This document shows, one piece after another, positions 1 to 7,332 of a DNA stretch of 64,000 nucleotides. The stretch is from the NCBI RefSeq assembly GCF_001542875.1, contig NZ_LMAF01000002.1, forward strand, positions 248,001 through 312,000, in the 5' to 3' direction. Under the pieces are notes generated by a model. The model worked only from the letters and a program-made list of their open reading frames with translations, did not search any database and was not told the origin of the DNA. The DNA is from Erythrobacter sp. YT30. Lineage in GTDB: Bacteria > Pseudomonadota > Alphaproteobacteria > Sphingomonadales > Sphingomonadaceae. The position numbers and the translations under genes are program-made. Within the stretch, counting starts at the first letter, position 1. Each line of letters opens with the position of its first letter.

Positions 1-581
1 TCGGTGGTGATGGTTGTCAGCTTGGTCGGGACCAGCCCGGGCGCGATCCCATTGACGCGAATGCCGTCCCTCGCCCACGCTTCGCCCAATGTCTTCACAA
101 GGCTCGCCGCGCCCGCTTTCGAGGCGGCATAGGCGGGATTGCCCATGGTCGATTGAAACGCGGCGACGGACGAAACGACGATCATCGTCCCGTCCCTTTC
201 AGCGAGCGCTGCGTGAAACGCCCGAGCCACATCCATCACCGAATTGAGATTCACATCGACGACATCATCCCATCCTTCGCGGGCGAATTCCTTGCGGCCA
301 TAGCGCACCGTGCCTTGGCACTGGATAATGACATCGGGTTGGGGCACCGCGCCAGCCAAAGCATCGGCAGCCTCGCGGTCGGTCACATCAAGCCGGTGAT
401 AGGTGAGCCCGGTAAAGTCGCTATCCTCAGCTTCGAGATAGTCGCCACTATCGGGCCGCGTGCCAGTGACGATTACCTCGGCCCCGCGAGAGCGAAACCC
501 CTGCGCAATGCCATTACCAATCCCGCCCGACCCGCCAATGACGAGAACACGCTTACCGCTGAAATCGAGGGGGTTGGTAAT
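1..581 (-). CDS. SDR-family oxidoreductase, partial (C-terminus beyond the left edge)
   Basis: The minus strand encodes the N-terminal 190 or so residues of a short-chain dehydrogenase/reductase. A Rossmann glycine motif (GGSGGIG) lies close to the N-terminus, a VSSVAAF stretch holds the catalytic Ser region, and a YAASKAG motif supplies the YxxxK pair, followed by VNGIAPGLV. It should be a cytoplasmic NAD(P)-dependent oxidoreductase; the substrate cannot be read from sequence. The frame runs off the window start. The 5' end is odd: between an in-frame TGA upstream and the Rossmann motif there is no ATG, GTG or TTG. The best-placed codon is ATT at 581-579, preceded by an AAGGGAGA ribosome-binding-like sequence, so I start there provisionally. 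The family call is firm and the start is not. Confidence 0.8.
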   Translation of the reverse strand, partial: MTNPLDFSGKRVLVIGGSGGIGNGIAQGFRSRGAEVIVTGTRPDSGDYLEAEDSDFTGLTYHRLDVTDREAADALAGAVPQPDVIIQCQGTVRYGRKEFAREGWDDVVDVNLNSVMDVARAFHAALAERDGTMIVVSSVAAFQSTMGNPAYAASKAGAASLVKTLGEAWARDGIRVNGIAPGLVPTKLTTITT

Positions 582-734
582 GCTCGCTCTCCCTTTGCAG
601 CAACAAGAAAGGGTTGTGATGGGTTTGTAAAGCGGTCGTTTGTGTCAGCTATGGGTGTGAGGATGTGGTGTTGACTGCGGCGGGAATGGGCGGGAGCGGG
701 CTTTCTGCTATCAGGCATGCCCGAGAAGCGCGGA

Positions 735-1016
735 CTAGCGCCTACCTAGTAACACTAGTTGATCCATATCGCGAAGAGGTCGTTCTGAAAACTCTTCAAT
801 GGTAAGAATGAGCAGGTTAAATTTCAGTCCAAACTCTCGATCAAGGCCCATAAAGCATTCCCGGATCTGATGAATTCTTTTGACCAACCCGGCTCTGTCT
901 CCATCGACTACCGCAAGAATATCAATATCGTTGAATAGTCCGCCTCGAAAGTAAGACCCGAAGCCCCATACACTTTGAAGACTTGGGCACTGGTCAAGGA
1001 TATACTGGATTCCCAT
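735..1016 (-). CDS. Minimal nucleotidyltransferase-like protein, third gene of an HNH cassette
   Basis: This 93-residue protein has the nucleotidyltransferase signature GSYFRG (residues 20-25) followed by DID (30-32), the usual GSxxRG...DxD pattern of the pol-beta-like minimal nucleotidyltransferases (MNT). A clear third catalytic Asp is not obvious: the expected strand reads KFNLLIL. Activity is therefore uncertain. I chose the ATG at 1016 over the upstream one at 1049 because an AAGAAGG sequence sits 6 nt before it. It overlaps the upstream gene by 23 bp, so the two are probably translationally coupled. It closes a three-gene leftward operon with an HNH nuclease, and base composition here is lower in GC than the nearby housekeeping genes. 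MNT proteins often occur as antitoxins or in defence modules, but a role here is inference. Confidence 0.7.
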   Translation of the reverse strand: MGIQYILDQCPSLQSVWGFGSYFRGGLFNDIDILAVVDGDRAGLVKRIHQIRECFMGLDREFGLKFNLLILTIEEFSERPLRDMDQLVLLGRR

Positions 1017-1389
1017 CCTCATCCTTCTTGTGGTATGCCCAAAAGTCATTCCTGTACAAAGCCCCGGTCATCTCGCCTGTGTTGAACAGGCCGATTTCAT
1101 GGCCAAGGCAGTATTCCTTGGCCTCCATCGTGTAGCTATTCCACATACCACCGACATAAATCAAATTCACAGCAGGGAATTGCTCACGCACTTCCAAGAC
1201 CTTCCCTATTCCGCATGTATATTCGTCTAGGCAGATTGCTTGGATATCACGCCCGCGCCCGCGAGTAACATTCCAAACAATGTCGTGATGCCTCTCAGCC
1301 TCGATCACATTTGCGTGTGCGTTCAACAAGCGATCAAACCAAGATATCTGCGCAAACGAGATACCGTGTTCATTGGACCCGTTACTCAT
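994..1389 (-). CDS. Hypothetical protein, middle gene of the HNH cassette
   Basis: I do not recognise this 131-residue protein. It is soluble, with no signal peptide or membrane segment, and is rich in aromatic residues. The central part alternates predicted strands and helices (DIQAICLDEYTCGIGK, then NLIYVGGMWNSYTMEA, then EIGLFNTGEM). This loosely resembles the core of restriction-endonuclease-like or Rossmann-type folds, but no catalytic motif can be assigned. The start at 1389 was chosen because its ATG overlaps the stop of the upstream HNH gene as ATGA, and the 3' end overlaps the nucleotidyltransferase-like gene by 23 bp. Tight coupling on both sides suggests the three products act together. 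GC content is low for this genome, consistent with acquisition by transfer. Confidence 0.7.
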   Translation of the reverse strand: MSNGSNEHGISFAQISWFDRLLNAHANVIEAERHHDIVWNVTRGRGRDIQAICLDEYTCGIGKVLEVREQFPAVNLIYVGGMWNSYTMEAKEYCLGHEIGLFNTGEMTGALYRNDFWAYHKKDEDGNPVYP

Positions 1390-2072
1390 TGAGCAGCCCA
1401 CTTACATGCCAATTGCGCAAAATCGGTTGGGAAAAGCTGATAAAAATCCAGACGTCCATACTGGTTCTGTTCGTAGCTAGATGCATGGTCTTTGAACTTC
1501 AAAACAGCTGCTTTCATTTCCTCCGGTACCAGCTCCGCATTCGTCTCTAATGATCGCACAATTTTCCGGTTGTTGGGCAGCAAAACATCAAACTTGCGCG
1601 CCGCCCAAATCGCATGTGCCGATGAAGCTGGGTTCTTCTCCGCGATTTCCGATTTCGGGCCATAAGTGTCAAAGTAGTATTTGTTTTCGTCGAGCAGTCC
1701 GACCAGATAACTCATCAGCTCAGCGGTGTTCGTCATCTTTTTTGACTTCGACATACTATCAACCCAAGCTTCATGTTGCTTCTTCCAGTCGAGCAACGTT
1801 TCGACCGAGTATGTTCCTTCAGGCGACTTGTCGATTCTCGTATGGCAGGTCGGGCACAGAAGGACGAGGTTATCGTAACTATCCGACCCGCCGCCAGCTT
1901 GGCCGCGCGGACCTCCAGCTTGGCGAGCAATGATATGAGCCTGCTCCCCTGTGAGGAAGCTATCGCCATTGGCACCGATTTCGGAAAGCTTGGCGCGGCA
2001 GTCCGGATTACTACAATAGCCAGCCGCTCTACCCCAGAGCAGTTTAACGTCTTTCTCTGCAATCGGCACGTC
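1386..2072 (-). CDS. HNH endonuclease family protein, first gene of the cassette
   Basis: This 228-residue protein has an N-terminal HNH domain: Cys19 and Cys24 (CSNPDC), His45 in AHIIAR, Asn67 in YDNLVLLC, then Cys72-Pro-Thr-Cys75-His76. That gives the H-N-H catalytic triad plus a four-cysteine zinc site. A less conserved C-terminal domain of about 120 residues follows and may bind a partner or target. I chose the GTG at 2072 because an AGGGGG ribosome-binding site lies 6 nt before it and the protein then begins right at the domain. The longer frame to 2108 would add 12 residues with no support. It heads a leftward operon with overlapping downstream genes. Solitary HNH proteins of this kind occur in mobile elements and defence islands, and the nucleic-acid target is unknown. 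Confidence 0.8.
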   Translation of the reverse strand, partial: DVPIAEKDVKLLWGRAAGYCSNPDCRAKLSEIGANGDSFLTGEQAHIIARQAGGPRGQAGGGSDSYDNLVLLCPTCHTRIDKSPEGTYSVETLLDWKKQHEAWVDSMSKSKKMTNTAELMSYLVGLLDENKYYFDTYGPKSEIAEKNPASSAHAIWAARKFDVLLPNNRKIVRSLETNAELVPEEMKAAVLKFKDHASSYEQNQYGRLDFYQLFPTDFAQLACKWAAQ

Positions 2073-2238
2073 GTTCCCCCTTGTTGTTTCTTGAAGGTAG
2101 CTAAACAAGAAGGATGAACGCTTTGCGCCGGAAATGCGGCAATCGTTTCAATCTCATTGTAGAAAAATAGGCGGTACTGGTGTGGCGCGCTGTATTCGCG
2201 AGCATTGTGTTGCAGTTCCGCTACGGGTCTTTATCGGA

Positions 2239-2278
2239 ATGTCCGCTTTGGCCTGCTGCCATCGCACAAAGCGGACAT
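2239..2278. repeat. Perfect 12-bp inverted repeat (stem-loop) between the HNH cassette and the acyl-CoA dehydrogenase
   Basis: ATGTCCGCTTTG at 2239-2250 is exactly mirrored by CAAAGCGGACAT at 2267-2278, with a 16-nt loop. It lies just downstream of the stop codon of the leftward acyl-CoA dehydrogenase gene. No T-tract follows on either strand, so it is not a classical terminator. Processing or stabilisation of the transcript end, or a dispersed intergenic palindromic repeat, are both possible. Confidence 0.7.
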
Positions 2279-2291
2279 CGACCACTACCGA

Positions 2292-3434
2292 TTAAATCTC
2301 GCGGCTGATCACTTCCTTCATGATCTCGCTTGTGCCGCCATAGATGCGCTGGACGCGGGCATCGCGCCAAAGCCTCGCAATTGCGTATTCGTTCATATAG
2401 CCCGCGCCGCCGTGCAATTGGAGGCAGGCATCGACCATTTCCCATTGCATTTCGGTGTGCCACAGCTTGGCGGAGGACGCTTCGCCCGTAGTCAGCTCTC
2501 CGCGCAAGTGGCGCGCGATTGCCCAGTCGAGGTGCGCCCAGCCCACTTGCAGCTTTGCTTGCAGGTCTGCGAGCGTGAATTTGGTGTTCTGAAACTCGAA
2601 CACAGCCTTACCAAATGCCTTGCGGTCCTTGGTGAATTTGACCGCTTCATCAAACGCGCGCTGCGCGCCGCCTTGTGCGGATACGGCGATAGAGAGGCGT
2701 TCTTGCGGCAGCTCTTCCATAAGGTGGATAAAGCCGCGATTTTCGCCGCCCAGAATGTTCGTTTTCGGCACGCGCACGTCCTGAAAAAACAGCTCAGAGG
2801 TGTCGGCGGAGTGCTGGCCGATCTTGTCGAGATTGCGCCCGCGCTCAAACCCCGGCGTGCCCGCATCGACAAGGACAAGCGATGTGCCTTTCGCACCCGC
2901 GCTCGGATCGGTCTTTGCAACCACGATCACGCAATCGGCGTTCTGGCCGTTGGTGATGTAGGTTTTCGAGCCGTTGATGACGAGGTGATTGCCATCCTCA
3001 ACCGCTGTCGTCTTGATGCCCTGCAAGTCTGATCCTGCACCCGGCTCCGTCATCGCGATGGCGGTGATGATGTCGCCAGAGATCATGCCGGGGAGATATT
3101 TCTCTTTCTGCTCGGGGCTGCCGAGACGCTCGAAGTAATTGACGGTGATGTCGTTTTGCAGCGTGAAACCGGCGCTGGTGCCGAGATAGGATAGCTCTTC
3201 AGCGAGCACGCAGTTGAACCCGAAATCGAGGCCCAGCCCGCCATTTTCTTCCTTGACGGTGGGGCAAAGCATGCCCGCTTCGCCCAGCGCTTTCCATGCT
3301 TCGCGCGGGACGATGCCTTCTTCTTCATGCTGATCGAGGTAAGGCTCCATATGTTCGCCCAGCACCTTGCGAACCGTGTCGCGAAACGCTTCGTGATCTT
3401 CGTTGTAAGCCGTGCGGTGAGCTGTATCGAGCAT
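2292..3434 (-). CDS. Acyl-CoA dehydrogenase
   Basis: FAD-dependent acyl-CoA dehydrogenase of 380 residues, close to the family norm, catalysing alpha-beta desaturation of an acyl-CoA in fatty-acid or amino-acid breakdown. Family landmarks run in order: the N-terminal helical domain with LAEELSYLG, the AMTEPGAGSDLQ flavin-binding strand, KTYITNGQNAD, the C-terminal helical domain with TKDRKAFGK, then LHGGAGYMNEY and the RIYGGTSEIM motif near the C-terminus. The preferred start is the ATG at 3434, opening with MLDTAHRTAYNEDHEAF. The longer frame to 3497 adds 21 residues outside the family profile. Substrate chain length cannot be assigned. The gene stands alone between the HNH cassette and a divergent flavoprotein gene. 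Confidence 0.9.
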   Translation of the reverse strand: MLDTAHRTAYNEDHEAFRDTVRKVLGEHMEPYLDQHEEEGIVPREAWKALGEAGMLCPTVKEENGGLGLDFGFNCVLAEELSYLGTSAGFTLQNDITVNYFERLGSPEQKEKYLPGMISGDIITAIAMTEPGAGSDLQGIKTTAVEDGNHLVINGSKTYITNGQNADCVIVVAKTDPSAGAKGTSLVLVDAGTPGFERGRNLDKIGQHSADTSELFFQDVRVPKTNILGGENRGFIHLMEELPQERLSIAVSAQGGAQRAFDEAVKFTKDRKAFGKAVFEFQNTKFTLADLQAKLQVGWAHLDWAIARHLRGELTTGEASSAKLWHTEMQWEMVDACLQLHGGAGYMNEYAIARLWRDARVQRIYGGTSEIMKEVISREI

Positions 3435-3685
3435 CCATAATCCCTTTGTGCGAAATGCGTTGTGTTCTGGGACTGAATGAAGCGCGAGTTGACGCACGCG
3501 TCAAGCGCGAAAGATGCTAGTCAGGATTGAGAAATTCGCATCGTCGCGTGAGGAATTGCGACGTCGGTTTACTCACGTGTGGGGAATGCTGGCAAAGCAC
3601 CGCTCAAACAGAACACACTGCCGCCTCGCGCTCCCAGCCCGGCTGTTCGTGCCTAAGAGGGCAATCAAGGGGAGGACAAAGGGCT

Positions 3686-4861
3686 TTGCAACACCTTAGC
3701 AGACGGGCGATCATCGCGTCGGGCCTTGGCGCTTTTGTGGCAGGGTGCACGGATAACCGGCTGGCGACGCGCCCGGCTGTCGCACCTGCGCCGCCGTTTG
3801 GCGGGGAGGCTCTAAAGCCGCTTGATCTGTCCGCCGACAACCTCACCCGAATAAGTGTTTGCCTGAGGCCATTTCGTCCTGCCGGGCCGCGGCTGGAAGC
3901 CGAAATAGTGAACGGCAAAACACTCATTCACAATTACGGTCATGGCGGTTCGGGTTGGTCGCTTGCTTGGGGCTATGCCGAGGCAGCGCGCGATCTTGCC
4001 GCCACGTCTCGCCCAAGAACGGTTGCGGTGCTCGGCGCGGGAGCGATGGGGCTCACGGCGGCCATCGCTCTTGCGCAAACCGGGGCCAAAGTGACAGTCT
4101 ACGCACGCGAATTCCCGATAGAGACGCCCTCTGCACGGGCAAGCGGTGTATGGTCACCATCGAGCCGCATTGGTTTCGCATCCCAAGTCGATCCCGGTTT
4201 TGAGAGGCGCTGGGAAGTGTTCGCGCGGCGCTCTTATGCGCGGCACATGCACTATGTGGGGCGCGCTGGCAGTCCTGTCGAATTCACGCCGCGCTACTAT
4301 GTCCGCACACAAATGCGCGAACCGCCATTGGTCAGCTCTCCGGAAGGTGGAGGCCAATTTCTGCATCTCGACCGAAAGCTGCGCGACATGACGCCCCGCT
4401 GGAGCGAGAAAACCGGCACACCATTCCCAAGCGAAAACGGGGTGCGCGGCGGCATGGTGATGACATTCAACATCGCTGAATACACCCGCCAGCTGATCGC
4501 GGATTTGCAAGCCATGGGCGGTCGGATTGAGCGAGCCGAAATCGCGTCCTTTTCCGAATTGGCGAGCCTTCCCGGCGATGTCGTGATCAATTGTTCAGGC
4601 TATGGCGCCAAAGCGCTTGTCGGCGATACCTCGCTTGTCCCGGTCCGCGGTCAAATCGCGTGGATGCCGGCCCAAACAGACAGGCTCTACGGCGTCTTCC
4701 ATCGCAACGTGATGGTGCTGTCGCGCCGCGATGGGCTCATGGTCCAGGAGACGGGCGGCAATGATTGGTTTGGCTTTGGCGATGAAAGCGAGACGCCAGA
4801 TCGTGACGAATTCCTGGCAGCGCTAGAGAAAGTCGCACCGATATTTGCGTGGGCGCCATAA
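3686..4861 (+). CDS. Tat-exported D-amino-acid-oxidase-like FAD oxidoreductase with permuted domain order
   Basis: A 391-residue flavoprotein. The N-terminus has a twin-arginine motif (SRRAII), a short hydrophobic core and a lipobox-like AFVAGC, suggesting Tat export and possible lipid anchoring. Residues 59-65 (CLRPFRP) and 81-97 (IHNYGHGGSGWSLAWGY) match the segment that closes the C-terminus of canonical D-amino-acid oxidases, yet here it precedes the Rossmann motif VLGAGAMG (residues 115-122). The remaining catalytic domain follows (ASGVWSP, GGMVMTFN, VINCSGYGA, VPVRGQI) and the chain stops just where the canonical RPxRP block would be. This is a circular permutation of the DAAO/DadA-like fold. 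The start is inferred as TTG at 3686, which places the Tat motif correctly, with GGAGG 10 nt upstream. Its substrate is probably an amino or imino compound in the periplasm, but this is unproven. Confidence 0.75.
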   Translation: MQHLSRRAIIASGLGAFVAGCTDNRLATRPAVAPAPPFGGEALKPLDLSADNLTRISVCLRPFRPAGPRLEAEIVNGKTLIHNYGHGGSGWSLAWGYAEAARDLAATSRPRTVAVLGAGAMGLTAAIALAQTGAKVTVYAREFPIETPSARASGVWSPSSRIGFASQVDPGFERRWEVFARRSYARHMHYVGRAGSPVEFTPRYYVRTQMREPPLVSSPEGGGQFLHLDRKLRDMTPRWSEKTGTPFPSENGVRGGMVMTFNIAEYTRQLIADLQAMGGRIERAEIASFSELASLPGDVVINCSGYGAKALVGDTSLVPVRGQIAWMPAQTDRLYGVFHRNVMVLSRRDGLMVQETGGNDWFGFGDESETPDRDEFLAALEKVAPIFAWAP

Positions 4862-4960
4862 ATTCGGCTGATCGCCCCGTCAATTGCATGATTTCATTTG
4901 ACAATTCCTGATGCTTTTGCCCACTTAACACTCTCATCGATTTGGACAGGGGCGAGTCAA

Positions 4961-5491
4961 ATGATCGATATTCTTGCAAGGATCGTGGTTTTCACAGGGC
5001 TCTTGATGGGAGCCAGCTTGGCCAGCGCTCAAACTGTGGGGCCTTTCTCTCACACGGGCAGTTTTGAAACGCGAGCAATGGTCGGCGTGACAATTCCGCT
5101 CGGGAGCCGATCAGAGAGCGCTGAGGCAAAGCCGCGATTTGACCTGACGATTGAGGGCGCGCAGCTGAGGCATGGTGTTGACGGCTTCGCGAACACGTTC
5201 TCCATCAGGCCAGAGCGCCGCAACATCAGGCGCGCGACTGTCTCGTGGACGATCGAAAATAGGCCTCAATTTCTGCTGAATGGCTATTCGCTACAACCGA
5301 GCGTTCAAATCTATGCCGATGAACCTGCCGACGGTGAAGAAGGCGAGGATGGCGAGAAGAAAGGTCGCTCAACCGGCAAGAAGATCCTGCGCGGTGCAGC
5401 CGTTGCAGGAGGCGTTGCCGCGCTCGCCGTTGGAGTGGGAATTGCCGCGATTATCGCCCAATGCAACAGCGACGAGGGCTGCGGCGAGTAG
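4961..5491 (+). CDS. Secreted hypothetical protein
   Basis: I do not recognise a family for this 176-residue protein. An N-terminal signal peptide is clear (hydrophobic IVVFTGLLMGASLASAQ with an ASA cleavage site), so export to the periplasm is likely. The mature part is polar, followed by an acidic/basic linker (DEPADGEEGEDGEKKGR) and a hydrophobic, glycine/alanine-rich stretch near the C-terminus (AAVAGGVAALAVGVGIAAII) that could insert in a membrane or be a Gly-zipper-type segment. Two cysteines follow at the very end. I chose the ATG at 4961 because it begins the signal peptide and a GGGGCGA sequence precedes it. The frame also extends upstream to 4898. It sits alone after the permuted flavoprotein gene. 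Confidence 0.65.
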   Translation: MIDILARIVVFTGLLMGASLASAQTVGPFSHTGSFETRAMVGVTIPLGSRSESAEAKPRFDLTIEGAQLRHGVDGFANTFSIRPERRNIRRATVSWTIENRPQFLLNGYSLQPSVQIYADEPADGEEGEDGEKKGRSTGKKILRGAAVAGGVAALAVGVGIAAIIAQCNSDEGCGE

Positions 5492-5604
5492 CAGCCCCGT
5501 GCGGTGCGTAACTGCGGACACTTAATGGTGCGACGGATCAGAACGCTCCAAATTGGCGGTGATACAGAGGTTAGCTGTGCCCGCTCAACCCTCTTTATCA
5601 CTGG

Positions 5605-6735
5605 TCATTCCAAGTCTTGTGCGATCGCCAGCGTGAATGTGCCCGACAGGAGAGCGGAGAAAGCCTGATCATCAGAGCGGCTCATATGGATGACGATGGT
5701 CGTGTCGGTTTTTGGCACGTAGAATGCGCCAGACATATATCCATCGAGCGAACCCGTGTGGCCAAACACTTTATCGCCGCTGCGTGATTGGAAGATTTCG
5801 ACGCCTAGCCCCTGCCGCTTGCGCGTGCTTTCAGGTGCAGTGTCCGCAATCATCTGGTCACCGATTTCGCGCAATGCGCCGTCTGAGGCAAACAGCGTCC
5901 GGATCCATTTGGCCGCGTCATCCGCGCTTGCAAACATGCCGCCATCAGGTCCTGAATTTTCGCGCAATGCAAAGGTCGGCTCCCACGTGTCGATAGGTGA
6001 ACCATAGCCGTGGATCACATCGCCGGGAGGTGATGCGACGCTATAATAGGTCTCGGCCAAACCAAACCGCTTGAGCAGGCGATCTTCGATCAGGGCATCG
6101 ATGGTCTTGCCGGTTGCCTGCTCCAAAATAAGAGCCAGAACCTGATAGTTGGTGTTCGAATAATCAAACCGGGTGCCAGGGTTCATGGTGCGCTTCACCC
6201 CGCGGATCGAATGAAGGGCCACGTCGGGCGTCAACGGCGCGGTGCGGTCCCAATCCTTGAGATAAAATCGCCTCGAATAATAATCCGGTATGCCTGACTG
6301 ATGGCCAAGCAATTGGCGCACGTTGGGATCGAGGTTGGCCGGAAGCCGAGCGAGCACTGATGACGGTAGAAGCTCCGAAATGGGCGCATCGAGATTGATC
6401 ATACCTTCGCGAGACAGCTCAAGAGTAAGCGCCGCCATATAGGTTTTTGTGATCGAGCCGAGGCGCAACGTTTCCTCGCCCGTCAGCGGTTCGCCGCCGT
6501 CGCGCATCGTTGTGCCCTCAGCGATCAGGTAGCTCGCATCGCCGCGTTCGAACAGAATGATGATGCCGGGAACTTCGCCATCTTTCGCAGTGGTTTCAGC
6601 AAGCTGCGTAAGCGCGGCGCAGGGTTCGATCGCAAGAGCCGGGGTGCCGGAATCGCCGGTGAAGCTAAAGCCGATGAAATAACCAAAGAAGCAAAACCCG
6701 AGAAACAGTCTCGGTATGGCGGTGATACGGTTCAT
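5605..6735 (-). CDS. Serine hydrolase, class C beta-lactamase / DD-peptidase family
   Basis: This 376-residue exported protein belongs to the beta-lactamase class C/penicillin-binding-protein-like serine hydrolases. The three active-site elements are present: SITK (Ser94-Lys97, the SxxK nucleophile motif), YSNTNY (the YxN element) and HTGSLDGY (the KTG-equivalent HTG). A hydrophobic N-terminal segment (RLFLGFCFFGYFIGFSF) serves as signal peptide or anchor. The family includes D-aminopeptidases, esterases and cell-wall enzymes as well as beta-lactamases; HTG instead of KTG favours the esterase/peptidase side. It is transcribed divergently from the Lrp-type regulator at 6860, which may control it, but this is not shown by sequence. 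Confidence 0.85.
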   Translation of the reverse strand: MNRITAIPRLFLGFCFFGYFIGFSFTGDSGTPALAIEPCAALTQLAETTAKDGEVPGIIILFERGDASYLIAEGTTMRDGGEPLTGEETLRLGSITKTYMAALTLELSREGMINLDAPISELLPSSVLARLPANLDPNVRQLLGHQSGIPDYYSRRFYLKDWDRTAPLTPDVALHSIRGVKRTMNPGTRFDYSNTNYQVLALILEQATGKTIDALIEDRLLKRFGLAETYYSVASPPGDVIHGYGSPIDTWEPTFALRENSGPDGGMFASADDAAKWIRTLFASDGALREIGDQMIADTAPESTRKRQGLGVEIFQSRSGDKVFGHTGSLDGYMSGAFYVPKTDTTIVIHMSRSDDQAFSALLSGTFTLAIAQDLE

Positions 6736-6859
6736 TTAGGGTGGCCTTTATAATTGGGCCTCCGTTTTAGTCGATCCTCGCCATCGAATGTGGCATATTT
6801 TGATCGCCAAAGAGACGATTTTCGTTGATCTAGGCATCTATATGGAGGAATTCGTCGCA

Positions 6860-7312
6860 ATGGATGATTTTGATCGGAAGATTTGCGCGCTTGTCCAGCG
6901 CGATAACCAGCGCACCCATGCCTCGATTGGGGCAGAAATTGGATTGTCGGAAGGTGCCGTACGCCGACGCTTGAAAGCGCTGCGGGCGCAAGGCGTGATC
7001 GAGCGCGACGTCGCAATCCTGAGGCAAAGCGAAGGTGGCGTGCGCCTGATTGTCACCTTGTCATTCGGGAATGAAAGCCCGGAAAGCTATCAGGCGCTCG
7101 ACGATCAATTGGCGCAGCTTCCCGAAGTCTTGCAATCCTATCACGTTTCCGGATCGGTTGATTACGTCCTGATCGTACAAGGGCCCAACGTCGAATGGTA
7201 TGAGGATTGGAGCAAGGAGCACTTGATGGCCAATCCCGACATCCAGCGGTTCACGACGCACGTCGTGTGGTCATGCAAGAAGTTCGAAACCGCTATCCCG
7301 CTGACGGGATAG
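6860..7312 (+). CDS. Lrp/AsnC-family transcriptional regulator
   Basis: A 150-residue Lrp/AsnC regulator. The N-terminal helix-turn-helix (DFDRKICALVQRDNQRTH, then IGLSEGAVRRRLKALRAQG) is followed by a C-terminal ligand-binding RAM domain (SYHVSGSVDYVLIVQGPN, with the usual G-x-DY pattern). Proteins of this family bind DNA as multimers and respond to amino acids. I chose the ATG at 6860, with a GGAGGA sequence upstream; an in-frame ATG at 6842 would add six residues. It is divergent from the serine hydrolase gene, and regulation of that neighbour or of itself is the usual expectation. The 20 bp between its stop and the convergent ferredoxin reductase gene contain no hairpin terminator. Confidence 0.88.
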   Translation: MDDFDRKICALVQRDNQRTHASIGAEIGLSEGAVRRRLKALRAQGVIERDVAILRQSEGGVRLIVTLSFGNESPESYQALDDQLAQLPEVLQSYHVSGSVDYVLIVQGPNVEWYEDWSKEHLMANPDIQRFTTHVVWSCKKFETAIPLTG

Positions 7313-7332
7313 GATTGCCAAGCGCGGCGTGT

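Noticed and set aside
2205..3032. A 275-codon open frame on the plus strand
   Set aside because: It is antisense to the acyl-CoA dehydrogenase, which has complete family motifs; long antisense frames are common in GC-rich coding DNA.
5605..6735. Antibiotic-resistance beta-lactamase (ampC) call
   Set aside because: SxxK and YxN are present but the third motif is HTG and overall features fit the broad serine hydrolase/esterase group, so a resistance role is not supported.
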